Positions 11,574-22,366 of a stretch of 64,000 nt of DNA are shown piece after piece. The stretch covers positions 914,127,840-914,191,839 of the forward strand of contig NC_081409.1 of NCBI RefSeq assembly GCF_030272615.1, given 5' to 3'. The stretch is from Cryptomeria japonica. Taxonomy: Eukaryota > Streptophyta > Pinopsida > Cupressales > Cupressaceae. Every line of letters begins with the position of its first letter. Position 1 is the first letter of the stretch. The notes under the pieces are model-generated. The model searched no databases and was not told the origin of the DNA. It saw nothing but the letters and a program-made list of their open reading frames with translations. The position numbers were made by a program, and so were the translations under genes.

Positions 11574-13151
11574 TCATTTGGATGTGGAAGGACCCCTTTG
11601 ATCTTGCGATGGAAGTGGATTTTTGAACATCTGATGATCATTATTGGTTGTTTTTGGGTCATGCCCTTCAATTTCAATTTCTCCTCGATCAATAAGATCC
11701 TGAATGAGATCTTTCAATCGGTGACAATTACTTGTCTTGTGTCCTCTTCCTTGATGGAACTCACAATGTTCAGTATCTCTCCACCATGCCGGTTTGACTT
11801 GAGGCTCATAATTTGATAACTTAGGTAAAGTGATCAAATTCTGAGAAATGAGTTGTCGCATCACTGTTTCAATGGGTTCCCCTAAGGGAGTGTATGTGCG
11901 TTTTTGTTTTTGTGGACGAGGTCTTGGTTCATCATGAGATGTGATGTGACCTTGATTAGGAGGAACATTTGTGTTATTCTGAGGTGGAGGATTTTGTCCT
12001 GCAAATCGAACCACAGGTTGTGCATTTTGGACAGTTCGAGCATCCACAACTCCATCGTTGACAATATTTTTATTCTTGTTCCAGAAGTTTGGTTTATCAC
12101 TATTGAAGCGCGGGCGAGGACCATCTTTTGGTTCATTAAAGATTTTGATGAGTCCTTTCTTGATGAGTGCCCGTTCACACTTTAAACCCTTGGTGATCAT
12201 ATCATTAAAAGAGTCTGTGTCTTTGACATCCAGGTGAAATTCCATTTCTTCGTTTAAGTTGGAAATGAATATTTCCACTAGTTCTCGTTCAGGTAACTGA
12301 AGAGAACGTCTGCTTGACATTTGGCGCCATCGTTGCAGGAATACTGAGAATAGTTCACCTGGTTTTTGTTTGGTATTGCATAGATCAGCCATGGTGATGT
12401 CGCGTTCAATGTTATAAGAGTAATGAGATAGGAACTTCTGGATGAGTTCCTCAAATGTTCTAATGCCACCTGGTAGTCGGGAAAACCATGATTTGGTTGT
12501 TCCTCCCAAGCTTTGGGGAAAAAGGCGCATTAGGTATGTGTCCTCATAAGCCACTTCAAGACAAGCAGAATGAAATTCTCGGACATGATCATGGGGATCC
12601 CCCTTTCCTCTATATTTTTCAAATTTGGGTGTTTCAAACCCACGTGGAAAGGGTGGCATATAAAGATTCCTATCAAACGGATAGGGACAGATGTCGTTAA
12701 GTGAGAATTGATTGGTCTTAACACCACTATGAAGTTGTTGGGCGAGATTCTCGACTTGTTGCCGCAACATCTCCATTTCATTTGGAGGAGGAGGTGGTGG
12801 GTGACCTCGAGGAATGTTATATCTGATGTGATCTCTACCTCTTTCCTCCTCATGGCGACTCTGTCTTTCTGATGCATGTCTTAATTGGGCAAGATCAAAG
12901 TCAGAGGGGAGTTTGGCTCCTTCTTGAGCGAGTTTTAAGAAGTGAGCATCCGCATTACTCCTGAGTATTTCGTCAAACAGTCTGTTAAAGAGAGGGTTAT
13001 GCTGGGCCCTCTCTATTGTTGCAAGAGTGGGAGTACTTGGGTTTTCGTCATTCACATTTCCTCCAAGTGCTTCTTGAAATTCATTGAGGTTGTCCTCTTC
13101 TTCCTCAATTTCTATTTCTCGTTGCCTTGATCGGGATCGGGTTTGAGCCAT
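11574..13151 (-). CDS. Gag of element A
   Basis: This 525-residue capsid and nucleocapsid precursor starts at ATG 13151 with MAQTRSRSRQRE, followed by an acidic stretch. The capsid domain of the Retrotrans_gag family covers about residues 165-310 (landmarks YRGKGDPHDHV, SLGGTTKSWFSRLP, CNTKQKPGE). A zinc-binding CX2HX4HX4C motif (CEFHQGRGHKTSNC) is at residues 463-476, the variant usual in plant gypsy Gag. It ends in TGA at 11576-11574, and the next codons continue the polyprotein without a shift. A CGA arginine codon is a plausible ancestor of that stop. Confidence 0.92.
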   Translation of the reverse strand: MAQTRSRSRQREIEIEEEEDNLNEFQEALGGNVNDENPSTPTLATIERAQHNPLFNRLFDEILRSNADAHFLKLAQEGAKLPSDFDLAQLRHASERQSRHEEERGRDHIRYNIPRGHPPPPPPNEMEMLRQQVENLAQQLHSGVKTNQFSLNDICPYPFDRNLYMPPFPRGFETPKFEKYRGKGDPHDHVREFHSACLEVAYEDTYLMRLFPQSLGGTTKSWFSRLPGGIRTFEELIQKFLSHYSYNIERDITMADLCNTKQKPGELFSVFLQRWRQMSSRRSLQLPERELVEIFISNLNEEMEFHLDVKDTDSFNDMITKGLKCERALIKKGLIKIFNEPKDGPRPRFNSDKPNFWNKNKNIVNDGVVDARTVQNAQPVVRFAGQNPPPQNNTNVPPNQGHITSHDEPRPRPQKQKRTYTPLGEPIETVMRQLISQNLITLPKLSNYEPQVKPAWWRDTEHCEFHQGRGHKTSNCHRLKDLIQDLIDRGEIEIEGHDPKTTNNDHQMFKNPLPSQDQRGPSTSK

Positions 13152-15840
13152 TTTGTTTACAAGTTTGGTTTTGAAGTTGATTGAAGATGATGATGGGTTG
13201 TTGATGAAATGAAAGATTGATGGTTGGTGATTTGTGTTTGTATGTAGATCTCTAGCACTTTGAGATAGATGTAACCAAAATTTCTTCTTTGAATTGCTTG
13301 CTTGTTTTGATAGATTTTGGATGTGATAAGGTGTAGAGAAATCTGAGATGTGTTACAGATTTAGACTACCTAGCAATGAGAGGATTCACTCATGAACTAG
13401 TTTTAACCTGCGTAGATGTGTCTCTTAGGATGAGCTTATCCTAGATGTAGAAACAATCTAAAAAGTGATGTGATGTGTTTGATTCAAGCAATATCTAAAA
13501 GAGAACTTGGGACAAGAATCTCTTAATGTTTTGAGAGTTTTGGGATGAATTGATGATGGAATAATGATGTATGAATGAGATGATGGATGTTTTGTTTTCA
13601 ACTTCAATAAAAACTTTGTGTTACAAATGGAACAAACTCTACTTCTTCCCTTTCAGGCGTTGGTGGCACTTCTCGAGCTGTGTTGTAGGTGATACAGATG
13701 TTTGGGAAGAAGTTGGGATTAATCTTTCCTCCTTGATTTTTGTGATAACTCAGAGCTCTATATTGCATAAAAGCTCTGCGGTTCAATGATTCAGAATCAA
13801 ATTCATTTGTTTTACCTTGAAGATAGAGACGCATGCGAGGTAGAAAGACTCTATGTGAGACAAAGATTTGTCTATTGAGATAGAAGAATTTCCTCCTTTT
13901 GATCAAAGCCTTTGAGCTTAATGGTCTTCTTTTCAAGTTGATATTCTGATGACACTTCTTCTTTCGCAAGATGTGAAGAATGGTCATAAAATTTGACTCT
14001 GTGTCGTTTGTACTTTGTTTTTGATGTGTTTGGTTGTTTTTGAGAAATGTTGGATGAGTACTTTGTTTTTGAAAGTGATTTGCTGATTTTTCTTTCACAA
14101 GAAAACAAAGCAAGCACACAAACACAAGAATGTTGCCCCCAAAGGCACAAATGAGTATGGGTCTAGATCAACCCAATCCTTGGACTTGTTTTTGACCCTT
14201 TCTTTAGATTTATTTTAAGGTGTATTTCCAAAGCCTGAAGTCGGCTCAATTCACACTAGGTCTGTAAAACGAACACACTTCAAACACTTTTTATCCCTAA
14301 GGTCAAATGGCCAGTTGTGATAAATTTAGCCCACATCTTGATATTTCTTCGACTTTGGTACTACATACCTTATGAATCCCGCCGTGGCAGGTAAGGATGT
14401 GATATACTAAGTCTTGCACGAGCATAACAAATAGATGATCCCTATGATGGGGGAGTCACCACTTTTATCAAGCCACAAGTGACTTTTCAAAAAGCTATGT
14501 TTCTACTCAAGGAAATATGTATGGTGAGTATCTTGGGAGCAAAACCATCTATGCTCTTGCACTAAATTATACCTCAAATATCCTCAATCAATAGAACAAG
14601 TGGGCTACTACTTAAAGGTGTTTAGTCATGTTCGATGGCTTTGGACATAAGTTCATTCTGCAGTGACTCACTTAAGAGCCTTGTAACTGGTGGTGGGGCC
14701 CATTTGTCCTTTCAGCCAGTTACACTGTAGGAACAGCTATACCCAAGGCTACAGCTTTCGCTCTCACCTGATTTCTATAGCGGCTCGAAGGATTTACTGC
14801 TCGAGGTCGTTCCCAAGAGTATCGATCCCTTGGCAGGCCTCTCTTAAAAAGATAAAATGTGAGTGTTACTAACACTTTTCTCTTGCACCTAGGACCACGA
14901 AAGCCAAGGGAGAGGATAGTGTGTGTTAGAAGTAGGACCACTCGACCAACTCTTTGCACAAGTGTGCCAAGCACGAAAAACACTTGTTCTTTTTAATCTA
15001 TCATTGCAATGTGATCTAACTATTTGGAGATGTTGCTCCAATAATCATGGTGTTCTTTTTAATTTTCAAAGGCAATTGTTGGAGTAAACTAGAATTTGAA
15101 AATCCTGGTCAATTTAATGAAAAACACGTTTGCATGAAGTAAAATTGCTTTAAAAATGAGACAAGTTGATTGTGAATTTTATTTGCACCAAAAATGGAAG
15201 TGTGGATTGTGAGTTTTATCTTGATGCAAGAAATAAATTTTGCCTTGTTTATTTTAAGCACCAAAATGAAGTTTGTTTCCTAACTTGCAAAAAAAATAAA
15301 GTTGTTTTTGTATAAGTTTGTGGTTCTTTTTACCTTGGAACAATGAAATTCTTTTTAAGAGCCCCAAACAAATGTGTGATTCTTTTTTTAAAAGCCCAAA
15401 TTTGAAATGTGAAGTTAATTTTAAACCAAAATAAAAAGTGAATTCATTTTTAAAACCAACTTCAAAAAACAAGTTAGTAAAAAATATAAATCTACTTTTT
15501 AATCTAATTTAAATCTGCACAAAAGAGAAAAATAGTTAGTAAAATCCGCCTATTTGGTGGGCTTCTACAAGCCTAATTTTTATTTTTTTTTGGTTACAAG
15601 GTGATTTGTACAACGTTTTGTTACAATAGCGCTAGTCTGCGTTTGAACAGAGGCACTATTTAACACAAACGCACTAAAAGAAAGGGAAAGACAGAGAAGG
15701 GAAAAGCACTGAAACAGAGTGAATAGCGCCAAAATAATGTCAAACGCACCAAAACAGTGTCAAAAGCGCAACCTGTGTGACATTTTCAACATTCAAACAT
15801 GTTATTGGTTAAAAAAAAAGTTGATCTTTTTGGTGTTTGG
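13152..15840 (-). other. 5' leader of element A
   Basis: About 2.7 kb lie between the primer site and gag. No coding domain is visible on either strand. Copies of a CCAAATTTGAAATGTGAAG-like unit with TTTTAA spacers are scattered at about 15240-15480 and resemble the clean 55-bp array in D at 43298-43645. Long leaders are usual for this lineage. Confidence 0.6.
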
Positions 15841-15859
15841 ATTCACGTCAGGTTCACCA
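15841..15859 (-). other. Primer-binding site of element A (tRNA-Trp type)
   Basis: The minus strand reads TGGTGAACCTGACGTGAAT, separated from the LTR by TT. It has one mismatch to the site in B and D (TGGTGAACCCGACGTGAA). The complement of the B/D version matches the 3' end of plant nuclear tRNA-Trp as I recall it. Confidence 0.75.
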
Positions 15860-15861
15860 AA

Positions 15862-17734
15862 TGATGCTCTGCAAAAAGGATTAGAAAATCTGTTTGATGG
15901 CAACACACACAAGAGCACAAGAAACAAACATTAGTGTTAGCAACAAAAGATTATCCTAAACAGGCATATCAAGAGAGATATTAAGCATGAAATAGAAAGC
16001 ATATAAACATAGAATGAAATAGCTAATCAAGATGCTCATAGTTGCTCCTCCCTTGTTCCTCTCCTCTCCAAGTCCCAAATGAGTGTAGCTCTCAGCTTTT
16101 AGCACTAGCCATGGATGCCATATGGAGATTCAAGATGGTTGAATATGATAAGCAAATACTATGCAAGAGTAGATAGTGATGCTATGAAAAAGCTCTATGC
16201 TAATGCCAGTATAACAACAATACTCTAAAATGCTTCCTTTTGCTTGAGGAGAAGGGTTCTATTTATAGAAGAAATAGGGAAATGAAGGGTTAAGATTGAA
16301 TGGTTTAATCAAGGGCCAAGTTTGAAAGTTGGGGATCCATGTGCACAATTGGCACCAATAAAATGGTGACAAGTGTCAACATAGGATTGGGTTGAGAGAA
16401 GAGGTTGGAGGCATTAAAGGCCTGAAAAGACTTCATGGTTATCTAGAAGGTAAGGGTCAAGCCTAAATTAGGATTACCCATTGGATTAGGAGTTAATGCA
16501 AGGATAAACCTTTGTGCAAATGATTAAGAGATAATCATGGTCAAAGCATTAAAGGCTTGATGAGACCCTTGGGTTGGGTAGAGGTTGAGTCAAAACAAAT
16601 GTTTTAACCATGTAGGAGGGTTTGGGTTAACCATTAATGGTTTTTGAAGACTTTGTGGATTAAGTGGTTGAAGGTTGAAAGCCTTCAATGGTTATCAAAG
16701 ACTTTGAGCCATTTAGTGGTTGAAGGTTGGAAGCTTTCAAAGGTTATCCAAGACTTTGAGGGTTAATTTGTTGAACACACAAAAGCATTAATTGCTTTTC
16801 AAAGACTTTGGAGTCTTTGAGAAGTGACTCCAATTTGCTTAGGAATGTGACAATATTTAAGGGATGGATTTAGGCTAATTAGGAAGGGTTTAGAAGAATC
16901 TAGAAGGGGTTTAGGCATACAAGTGGATTTTGTAGGAAAATGCAAGTGGGAGAAATTTTGGTATTTTCAATTAAAATAAAATCATTTATTTCAATTAAAT
17001 GATGTAATTTGCATTTGGATAAATATTCAAATAAATATTAATTTATTTAAATGAGAAAAATGAAGATAAAGCATTAAAATGCTTGAAGACTTTGAGGGAA
17101 ACCATTAAAGACTTGAAGACTTTAAGGAAAACCATTAAAGTCTTAAGAAGATTATAGAAGGAAGCCATCAAGTTTGAAGACTTTAAAGCCATCAAGTTTG
17201 AATACTTTAAGGGAAACCATTAAAGGTTTCAAGTGGGTGAGGATAAATAGGATTTTAAATAAATAATTTATTTAAAATAGTTGTGCAACTTGCTTTTGTA
17301 GAAAAATACAAGTGGGTGGAGGATAAAGGTGATTTAAATAAATAATTTATTTAAAATAATTGTGCAACTTGCTTTTGTAGGAAAATACAAGTGGGTGGAG
17401 GATAAAGGTGATTTTAAATAAATGATTTATTTATTTAAATGTGAGAGGTGGGATTTTGGGGGTTTTAAATAAATATTAATTTATTTAAATGTGAGAGAAG
17501 ATTTAATTAAATAAATATGATTTATTTATTTAATTAATGGTCTGAATTTGGTTAAGTGAATTAAATCAAATAAATTGAATAATTTATTTAATTAATAGGA
17601 GAATAGGGTTAAGATGAATTAATTAAATATTAATTTAATTAATTATTAATTTAATTAATTATTAATTGATGGTTAAATAATCAAATAAATACTAAGTATT
17701 CATTTAATTAAGTGGACAGATTTATGTGACTACA
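15862..17734 (-). repeat. Right LTR of element A (5' LTR in element sense)
   Basis: The LTR is 1873 bases, starts TGATGCTCTGC and ends TGACTACA. The promoter TATA box (CTATAAATAG, minus) is at 16259-16268. It carries one copy of the 158-bp block that is doubled in the left LTR. Confidence 0.92.
16259..16268 (-). promoter_or_regulatory. TATA box in the 5' LTR of A
   Basis: The minus strand reads CTATAAATAG. This is the copy that would drive transcription of A, because this LTR is upstream of gag. Confidence 0.6.
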
Positions 17735-17739
17735 ATAAA
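17735..17739. repeat. Target-site duplication of element A (right)
   Basis: ATAAA matches 1330-1334 exactly. Confidence 0.9.
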
Positions 17740-17786
17740 TATAAAATATTTATTTAATTGCTCATAGCCAATTTTATGTGTATACA
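17740..17786 (-). mobile_element. Remaining edge of J's LTR
   Basis: This AT-rich piece ends TTATGTGTATACA at 17786. With 793-1334 it completes an LTR that starts TGTATACAC on the minus strand. Flanking DNA begins at 17787. Confidence 0.6.
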
Positions 17787-18723
17787 GTTAGAATTACCAT
17801 GTTTGATAGGGTTACTTACCTAGGTTTTATAAAGCCTGAAGTGTAGGAGAGATCTCTTGTTAATTCATTCATTGACCAACCATTCAATAATCTTGACCAT
17901 AGGAATTTGTAACTCCTTAGGGATTATTAAAGGTAGGTTGAGAAAGAAAAACCATCAATAAATTTATTTAAATACTTTGATACATAATGAATAGTTGCAC
18001 AAGGGTGTACCACATTTAATCCTAATCGTTAGTGGAAAAGGGGAGGATTTGATAATTTAAAATTTTAAAATTTTAAATTAGGGTCAATTTTGTATCATGT
18101 AAGATCAAACCCAATCATCATGAGATTGACCTAGGGTAGTGAATGCAAAATATTGAGGTGGGGAAATTAGGTACATGGAATTGTGGGTTGATGGTAAGGT
18201 GAATGTGTTGGGATAAGGGTAAATGAAGCTAGGAGAAGGTTGAATACGTGGAAATGCACATAGTTGATAGAAAATGGGGATCTAGATAAGGATCAATAAA
18301 AAATCCAAACTTAGCATGGTGCATAAGTTTTCCACTTGTTGCTACCTAATTGCATTAAGACAATCCTTAAAAATAGAACCATAACTAAATGGAAATTAGC
18401 ATGAGTATATAATTTTTATCATTTCATGTTGATCCCATTTTAAGGTGCATGTGAAAAAATGTATTTCAATGTATATGAGAACTAAAAATTATGCATAAAA
18501 ATTAATTTATAGACATAAATTATATAGGGTCTATATAAATCATGGACTGATCTCAATCTCTTTGTGTTTTATCTACCTTATTCATCTGCAAAATAATTTC
18601 AAGAAATGCAATTGTTTTAGGTACAAATTTTGGGAGCACATGGGGTCCAACTATTGAGCCACAAACTCTTATTATTTTGTTGTCCTTATAAAAAAACAAG
18701 TCCCCCTTATTGTGAGCAATTTT
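17787..18723. other. Unassigned AT-rich flanking DNA
   Basis: I see no open frame with recognisable content, no LTR edge pair and no repeat beyond short AT runs (a TTTAAAATTTTAAA-type palindromic stretch near 18055-18080). It is probably decayed repeat DNA. Confidence 0.4.
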
Positions 18724-18994
18724 TTATTTAGGCACAAGGGCCTTAGGTCTCAGAAACTTTGTAACCTTCTCTGACAGTCTCCAGTCCACCTTGCTCACCA
18801 AGTTGATATAATATCTCCCTAACAAAATACTCCTCAAACAATACATAATCATTGGCATCACAATGCATGTCCCAAATATATGTCCATTCTTGGACAGGCA
18901 AATAGTCATCATCTTCCTTGGGTTTGACCTTGAGTGGTTCTTTCCATAGCTTTAAACAAGTAAAAGAATGACACACATCAATGAAGAATACCAT
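18724..18994 (-). pseudogene. Unknown short reading frame
   Basis: An open stretch of about 83 residues on the minus strand, with aromatic and acidic residues (EDDDYLPVQEWTYIWDMH) and a possible second part, EYFVREILYQLGEQGG. It does not match a retroelement enzyme that I recognise. It lies downstream of the frame at 19269-19562 on the same strand, with the (AT)n tract between them, and both may be remnants of one gene-like frame. Function unknown. Confidence 0.35.
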
Positions 18995-19044
18995 TTGAAA
19001 TAGACCCTTTGAGGATCTTTCTTAATATCAATCAAGGCATCAAC

Positions 19045-19145
<101 letters not shown>

Positions 19146-19268
19146 TACCAACAACAATAAATGACTTGGTATCCTCAACTCATAGTCCAAACCAAAAACT
19201 TGACACAGAAAAATAAGTAGCTCTAAAGTATGACTCTAAAATGTCATAGTAATATGGTGGCTACATGT

Positions 19269-19562
19269 TTAGGGTGAGACTTTTTCTTCAACAATCAATT
19301 TAGTAGTTCTAAAGTTTGGGAGCCTACCCATTCTATAAATTCCACTCAATCTTTCAAATTCTCTCCTTAATGACCCAATGCCAATTGGCAACATTGCATT
19401 CTTATTTAATCCAATAGTACTACACATCACTGACTTATTTAAATTTATCATGTGCCTACCATCTCTACTGAATAGGGAATACTCATTAGGATTGTAGGCC
19501 TTGGTAATTTCCCTAATCAGGTCTACATTCACAAACACATTTTTGACTACCATCTTTCCCAA
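19269..19562 (-). pseudogene. Unknown 97-residue reading frame
   Basis: A minus-strand frame starting MGKMVVKNVFVNVDLI. The segment HMINLNKSVMCSTIGL resembles in pattern the DIAINEDVIAKITGL segment of G's frame (57427-58466) and the KITKEIV..LITGYP segment of E's second frame, which suggests distant kinship with that domain. The similarity is short and judged by eye. It could be a third, older relative. No start context or partner sites are visible. Confidence 0.35.
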
Positions 19563-20236
19563 GTTTTATCTCCTACTATTGCAAATAGGGATTTTAGCCT
19601 TGGCTTTGTTATAACCTCACCTGAAAAGGGAGAAACTAGAGGGACTAATAACGAAATATGTGTAATCTTTGAAACCATCAATAAAAAAATATTGAAAGAC
19701 CCAAAACCCCCAATCCTTCTTACTATTATTGGAGGAGCCTGGTAATTGGGAAATTACATCTTTGTCCAGAGTTTTCTCTTTGTGCCTTTGGAGAATTCAA
19801 CCATTTTGACAATCTAGAGTTTTTGCAAACAATTAGGGTAATGAGGGCTCTTTAATAAATTTTAAGCAATAACCCTAAAATATATGACAACTAAGAACTC
19901 AAGCTACTAGACCCTCAATTCTACCTAGGAAACTCAAGAAATTATAAAAATTTATGTTTTCCCAGCCAATTAGGGCATTGTAGTGTCGAAAATTGCATAC
20001 TCCTTTACAATTTCACCTACACTTTTGTAGTTACTTTAGTGTTCATTATCTCTAGCGTTTAATAGGTCCATTTCAGCCCTTTCATCAACCTTTTCCATTA
20101 TCAAGATGCTCAGGGTCCTTTTCAACAACCACCTTCTTGCATTAGTTTTGTGTTAACCATATGTTTCTCCTGCCACCTGTCATTTTTAGCTTGATTTGTT
20201 TGGACACTAGCATGTCACACAAACATCTACATGTTT
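19563..20236. other. Unassigned flanking DNA
   Basis: I see no coding domain or repeat boundary. The stretch ends where element G's minus-strand 3' end, with a short A-rich tail, begins. Confidence 0.4.
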
Positions 20237-20534
20237 TTTATTAAGGCAAAAATAGGTTTTGAACGGACCCGAAATCCTTTAACAAAAGCAAAGATCAGTC
20301 TAGACTTAAAAACAAGTTAAGCCAACAAAGATCACTAAAACTGAACAACCCCATACATAACATTATCCACATTACAACAAAGGGGCATAGACCAGATAGA
20401 GTGAAAATACAAAAATAGGAACTAGCAAAAAAAACTAGACACAAGAAAAAACAACAGTGAACCAACACAGAAACAAAAAAGTTAGCAGTGAACCAACACA
20501 GACACATCAACGAACCAACCCTAATCCAACAATT
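20237..20534 (-). other. 3' untranslated end of element G
   Basis: The minus strand carries a T- and G-rich 3' region with repeated TTGGTTCACTG and ends GCCTTAATAAAAAACATG. This looks like a short A-tailed 3' end as in non-LTR elements. There is no LTR. Assignment to the coding part at 20535-21034 is by adjacency and strand. Confidence 0.45.
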
Positions 20535-21034
20535 TCATTGATTGTTCCATCTCTTTTTTAATCTCAATATAGTGTTGGTGATATTCTTGAGATTTTGAAA
20601 GTTAGGAGGAGGTTCATTTGCCTTTCTCTTCAACGTACCTCTGGTCCATTTGCTGGGTCCTAAGGAGATATCCTACTTAGTATTAGCATCCACATTCACC
20701 ACATCCTTCAGCTGGAACTTCTCTTCAAGGCTGTAAATCATATTCTTGAAGTTTTCCACAGTGGCACCAATCACCCCGCGACTAATTTTGACAACCACTT
20801 TGATAGATTCCTTTACTTTAGCATTTTGGTCTTCCATTATAGTCATTTGGCTTCATAGCCTTTCTTGAAGTTATCGAAAGCCTCCATAGTTGTTTTAAGG
20901 CATTCGATGACATAGGCATTCTCCTTCTCAGATTTGGCGGTAATCTCATTCAACATCGACACTTTCTCCAACTGCTTAACCTTATCTTTGATAATCTCCA
21001 AATTATTGTTGTCCTCTTTGTTTGAGTTAGATGT
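20535..21034 (-). pseudogene. C-terminal part of G's unknown protein, cut by C
   Basis: The minus strand encodes a charged, probably coiled-coil stretch (NNLEIIKDKVKQLEKV, then EKENAYVIECLKTTMEAF), followed by a basic end near TRGTLKRKANEPPP. At least two stops interrupt it, and the last coding triplets are near 20535. It continues the frame at 57427-58466: the two ends abut the CCTTA target duplications of element C (21035-21039 and 57422-57426). Joining them needs a small frame adjustment. Function unknown. Confidence 0.5.
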
Positions 21035-21039
21035 CCTTA
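21035..21039. repeat. Target-site duplication of element C (left)
   Basis: CCTTA matches 57422-57426 exactly, 36.4 kb away. This ties the two outer LTR edges to one insertion. Confidence 0.85.
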
Positions 21040-21081
21040 TGTAGACACATAAAAATTTCCATTAAAATGTGTCCTCTTATC
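21040..21081 (+). repeat. 5' LTR of C, first part
   Basis: Forty-two bases starting TGTAGACACATAAAA match the start of the 3' LTR at 56602. Element B begins at 21082, and the LTR resumes at 29001. Confidence 0.8.
21077..21081. repeat. Target-site duplication of element B (left)
   Basis: TTATC matches 28996-29000 exactly. Confidence 0.88.
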
Positions 21082-21252
21082 TGTAGCATCCTAAAATTGT
21101 GACACTTGCAATTTTGACTGCATTTGGGTCTTCACGATGGTGGCGCAACGTTGAGCTTGAATGGAGACCTCAAAACCTGCTTGCGACATCAAAAACTGCA
21201 TATTTCTGCACCTTGGCCCGATCCTCCTTGCACCCTGCTGTCCCAGGAGGTG

Positions 21253-21345
21253 GGACCATGGCGCCTAGTGCCCTGGTCCTTCAGGACCATGGTGCCTAGC
21301 ACCCTGGTCCCTCAAGACCATGGCACCCAGCGCCCTGGTCTCTGG
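21253..21345. repeat. Three 31-bp units in the U3 of B's 5' LTR
   Basis: Units start GGACCATGG at 21253 and 21284, and as AGACCATGG at 21315. Each holds GGACC near one end and CCTGGTCC near the other, so each can fold back. They lie about 120 bases upstream of the TATA box, which suits an enhancer array. The 3' LTR copy is at about 27905-27997. Confidence 0.8.
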
Positions 21346-21464
21346 CCCTATTTTGGGCCCGGTCTCTTGTTGGGCATCGGGTCTTCAAGTTTGCAATTTG
21401 GAAAATAATGTTCCTAGGTCGGCCTAAGGTTGGAAAAATCAGTCTCCTAACCCTAATTGACAAG

Positions 21465-21472
21465 TATATAAA
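21465..21472 (+). promoter_or_regulatory. TATA box in B's 5' LTR
   Basis: TATATAAA, conserved in the 3' LTR at 28117-28124. It should set the transcript start of B. Confidence 0.65.
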
Positions 21473-22347
21473 CTACATTTCCTCTCCCAAAAAGGGAGGG
21501 GAAAAAGAGGAAAAAATATATGTGTGCAAGACGCGGAAGCGATAGGCAAACATTCAAACATTCAAGCATTCAAGCATTCCTTCAAGCAATTGAGCATTCT
21601 AGGTCTCCATTCAAGGCTAGGTGTTGCATTCAAGACAAGGATTCAACCATTGAAGAGGAGTTCACCTACAACATACAACATACAACATCATTACACCTTC
21701 GCATGTAAGAATACAAACATTCTTACAACAAGGTATCAGTACTTGATTACATTACAAACACTTACATTTACAGTATTCTCATTTCTCGGTTAATTCCAAA
21801 ACCGGGGTTTGCCCTAAAGGCAAACCCCTAATCCCTAACCCCCCAATCATCCTCTCTTTTCTATGTGTAGGTTGCAGGTACGTGGCTGTAATTGAAGATC
21901 TGGAATCCTTGTGCAGAGACAAACAGATCCCCCTTCATTTCGCGGATTTTTCGAAGGACCGTGTGCACTCCGGGCGCCATCGTCCTGTCAACTTTCACTC
22001 AAATTTGTAGGACAGCATCGTCTCGACATTTTACTACTGATTTCAGGTCCGTAGCTTCATCCCGTGTCCCTATCTCCGTCTACAAGGGAATCTTTCTTAC
22101 TTTTACATACATTCCTAGTTCGATCTTTCTATCTACATTCTTTACAAAAGAGGGTATCCTTGATGTCTTAACCCTTGAAACTCATTTAGAATTCAGTCTT
22201 GCCTTGTGTGGGATTGGATCTTGTGGGTTTCAACCCCTCTTTTGAATGTAAAGTCTCTCCTAAGTGAAAACCATCAACCCTAGTGACCTCCTTTCTCTCT
22301 CCTTGGAGTGGGGGAACACCTAGGGTTCAATTTTTCGCTTTACATTT

Positions 22348-22366
22348 TGGTGAACCCGACGTGAAC
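22348..22366 (+). other. Primer-binding site of B (tRNA-Trp type)
   Basis: TGGTGAACCCGACGTGAAC lies three bases after the LTR end. Its complement fits the 3' end of plant tRNA-Trp, including CCA, as I recall that sequence. It is the same site as in D and, with one mismatch, in A. Confidence 0.8.

Larger units (their letters stand above)
1335..17734 (-). mobile_element. Element A: full-length Tat-lineage Ty3/gypsy LTR retrotransposon
   Basis: This is a complete insertion of about 16.4 kb in minus orientation, with LTRs at 1335-3349 and 15862-17734, target duplication ATAAA, a primer site at 15841-15859 and a polypurine tract at 3350-3364. The order gag, protease, RT, RNase H, integrase is that of Ty3/gypsy. 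A second RNase H after the first, no chromodomain and large size place it in the plant Tat/Ogre lineage. Gag and pol share one frame from 13151 to 5847, punctuated by seven in-frame TAG or TGA codons and no frameshift. I counted five substitutions between the LTRs apart from repeat-length changes, so the insertion is recent. Confidence 0.92.
21082..22344 (+). repeat. 5' LTR of B
   Basis: 1263 bases, TGTAGCATCC to TTTACA. It contains three GC-rich 31-bp units (21253-21345), a TATA box at 21465-21472 and ATTCAAACATTCAAGC-type short repeats at about 21550-21600. Confidence 0.9.

Noticed and set aside
5847-13151. A variant genetic code or selenocysteine use as the reason for TAG/TGA in A
   Set aside because: Other elements in the window use TAA, TAG and TGA as ordinary decay stops, the codons sit where Gln or Arg would be natural, and plants have no such code. 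Defective copying or readthrough is simpler.
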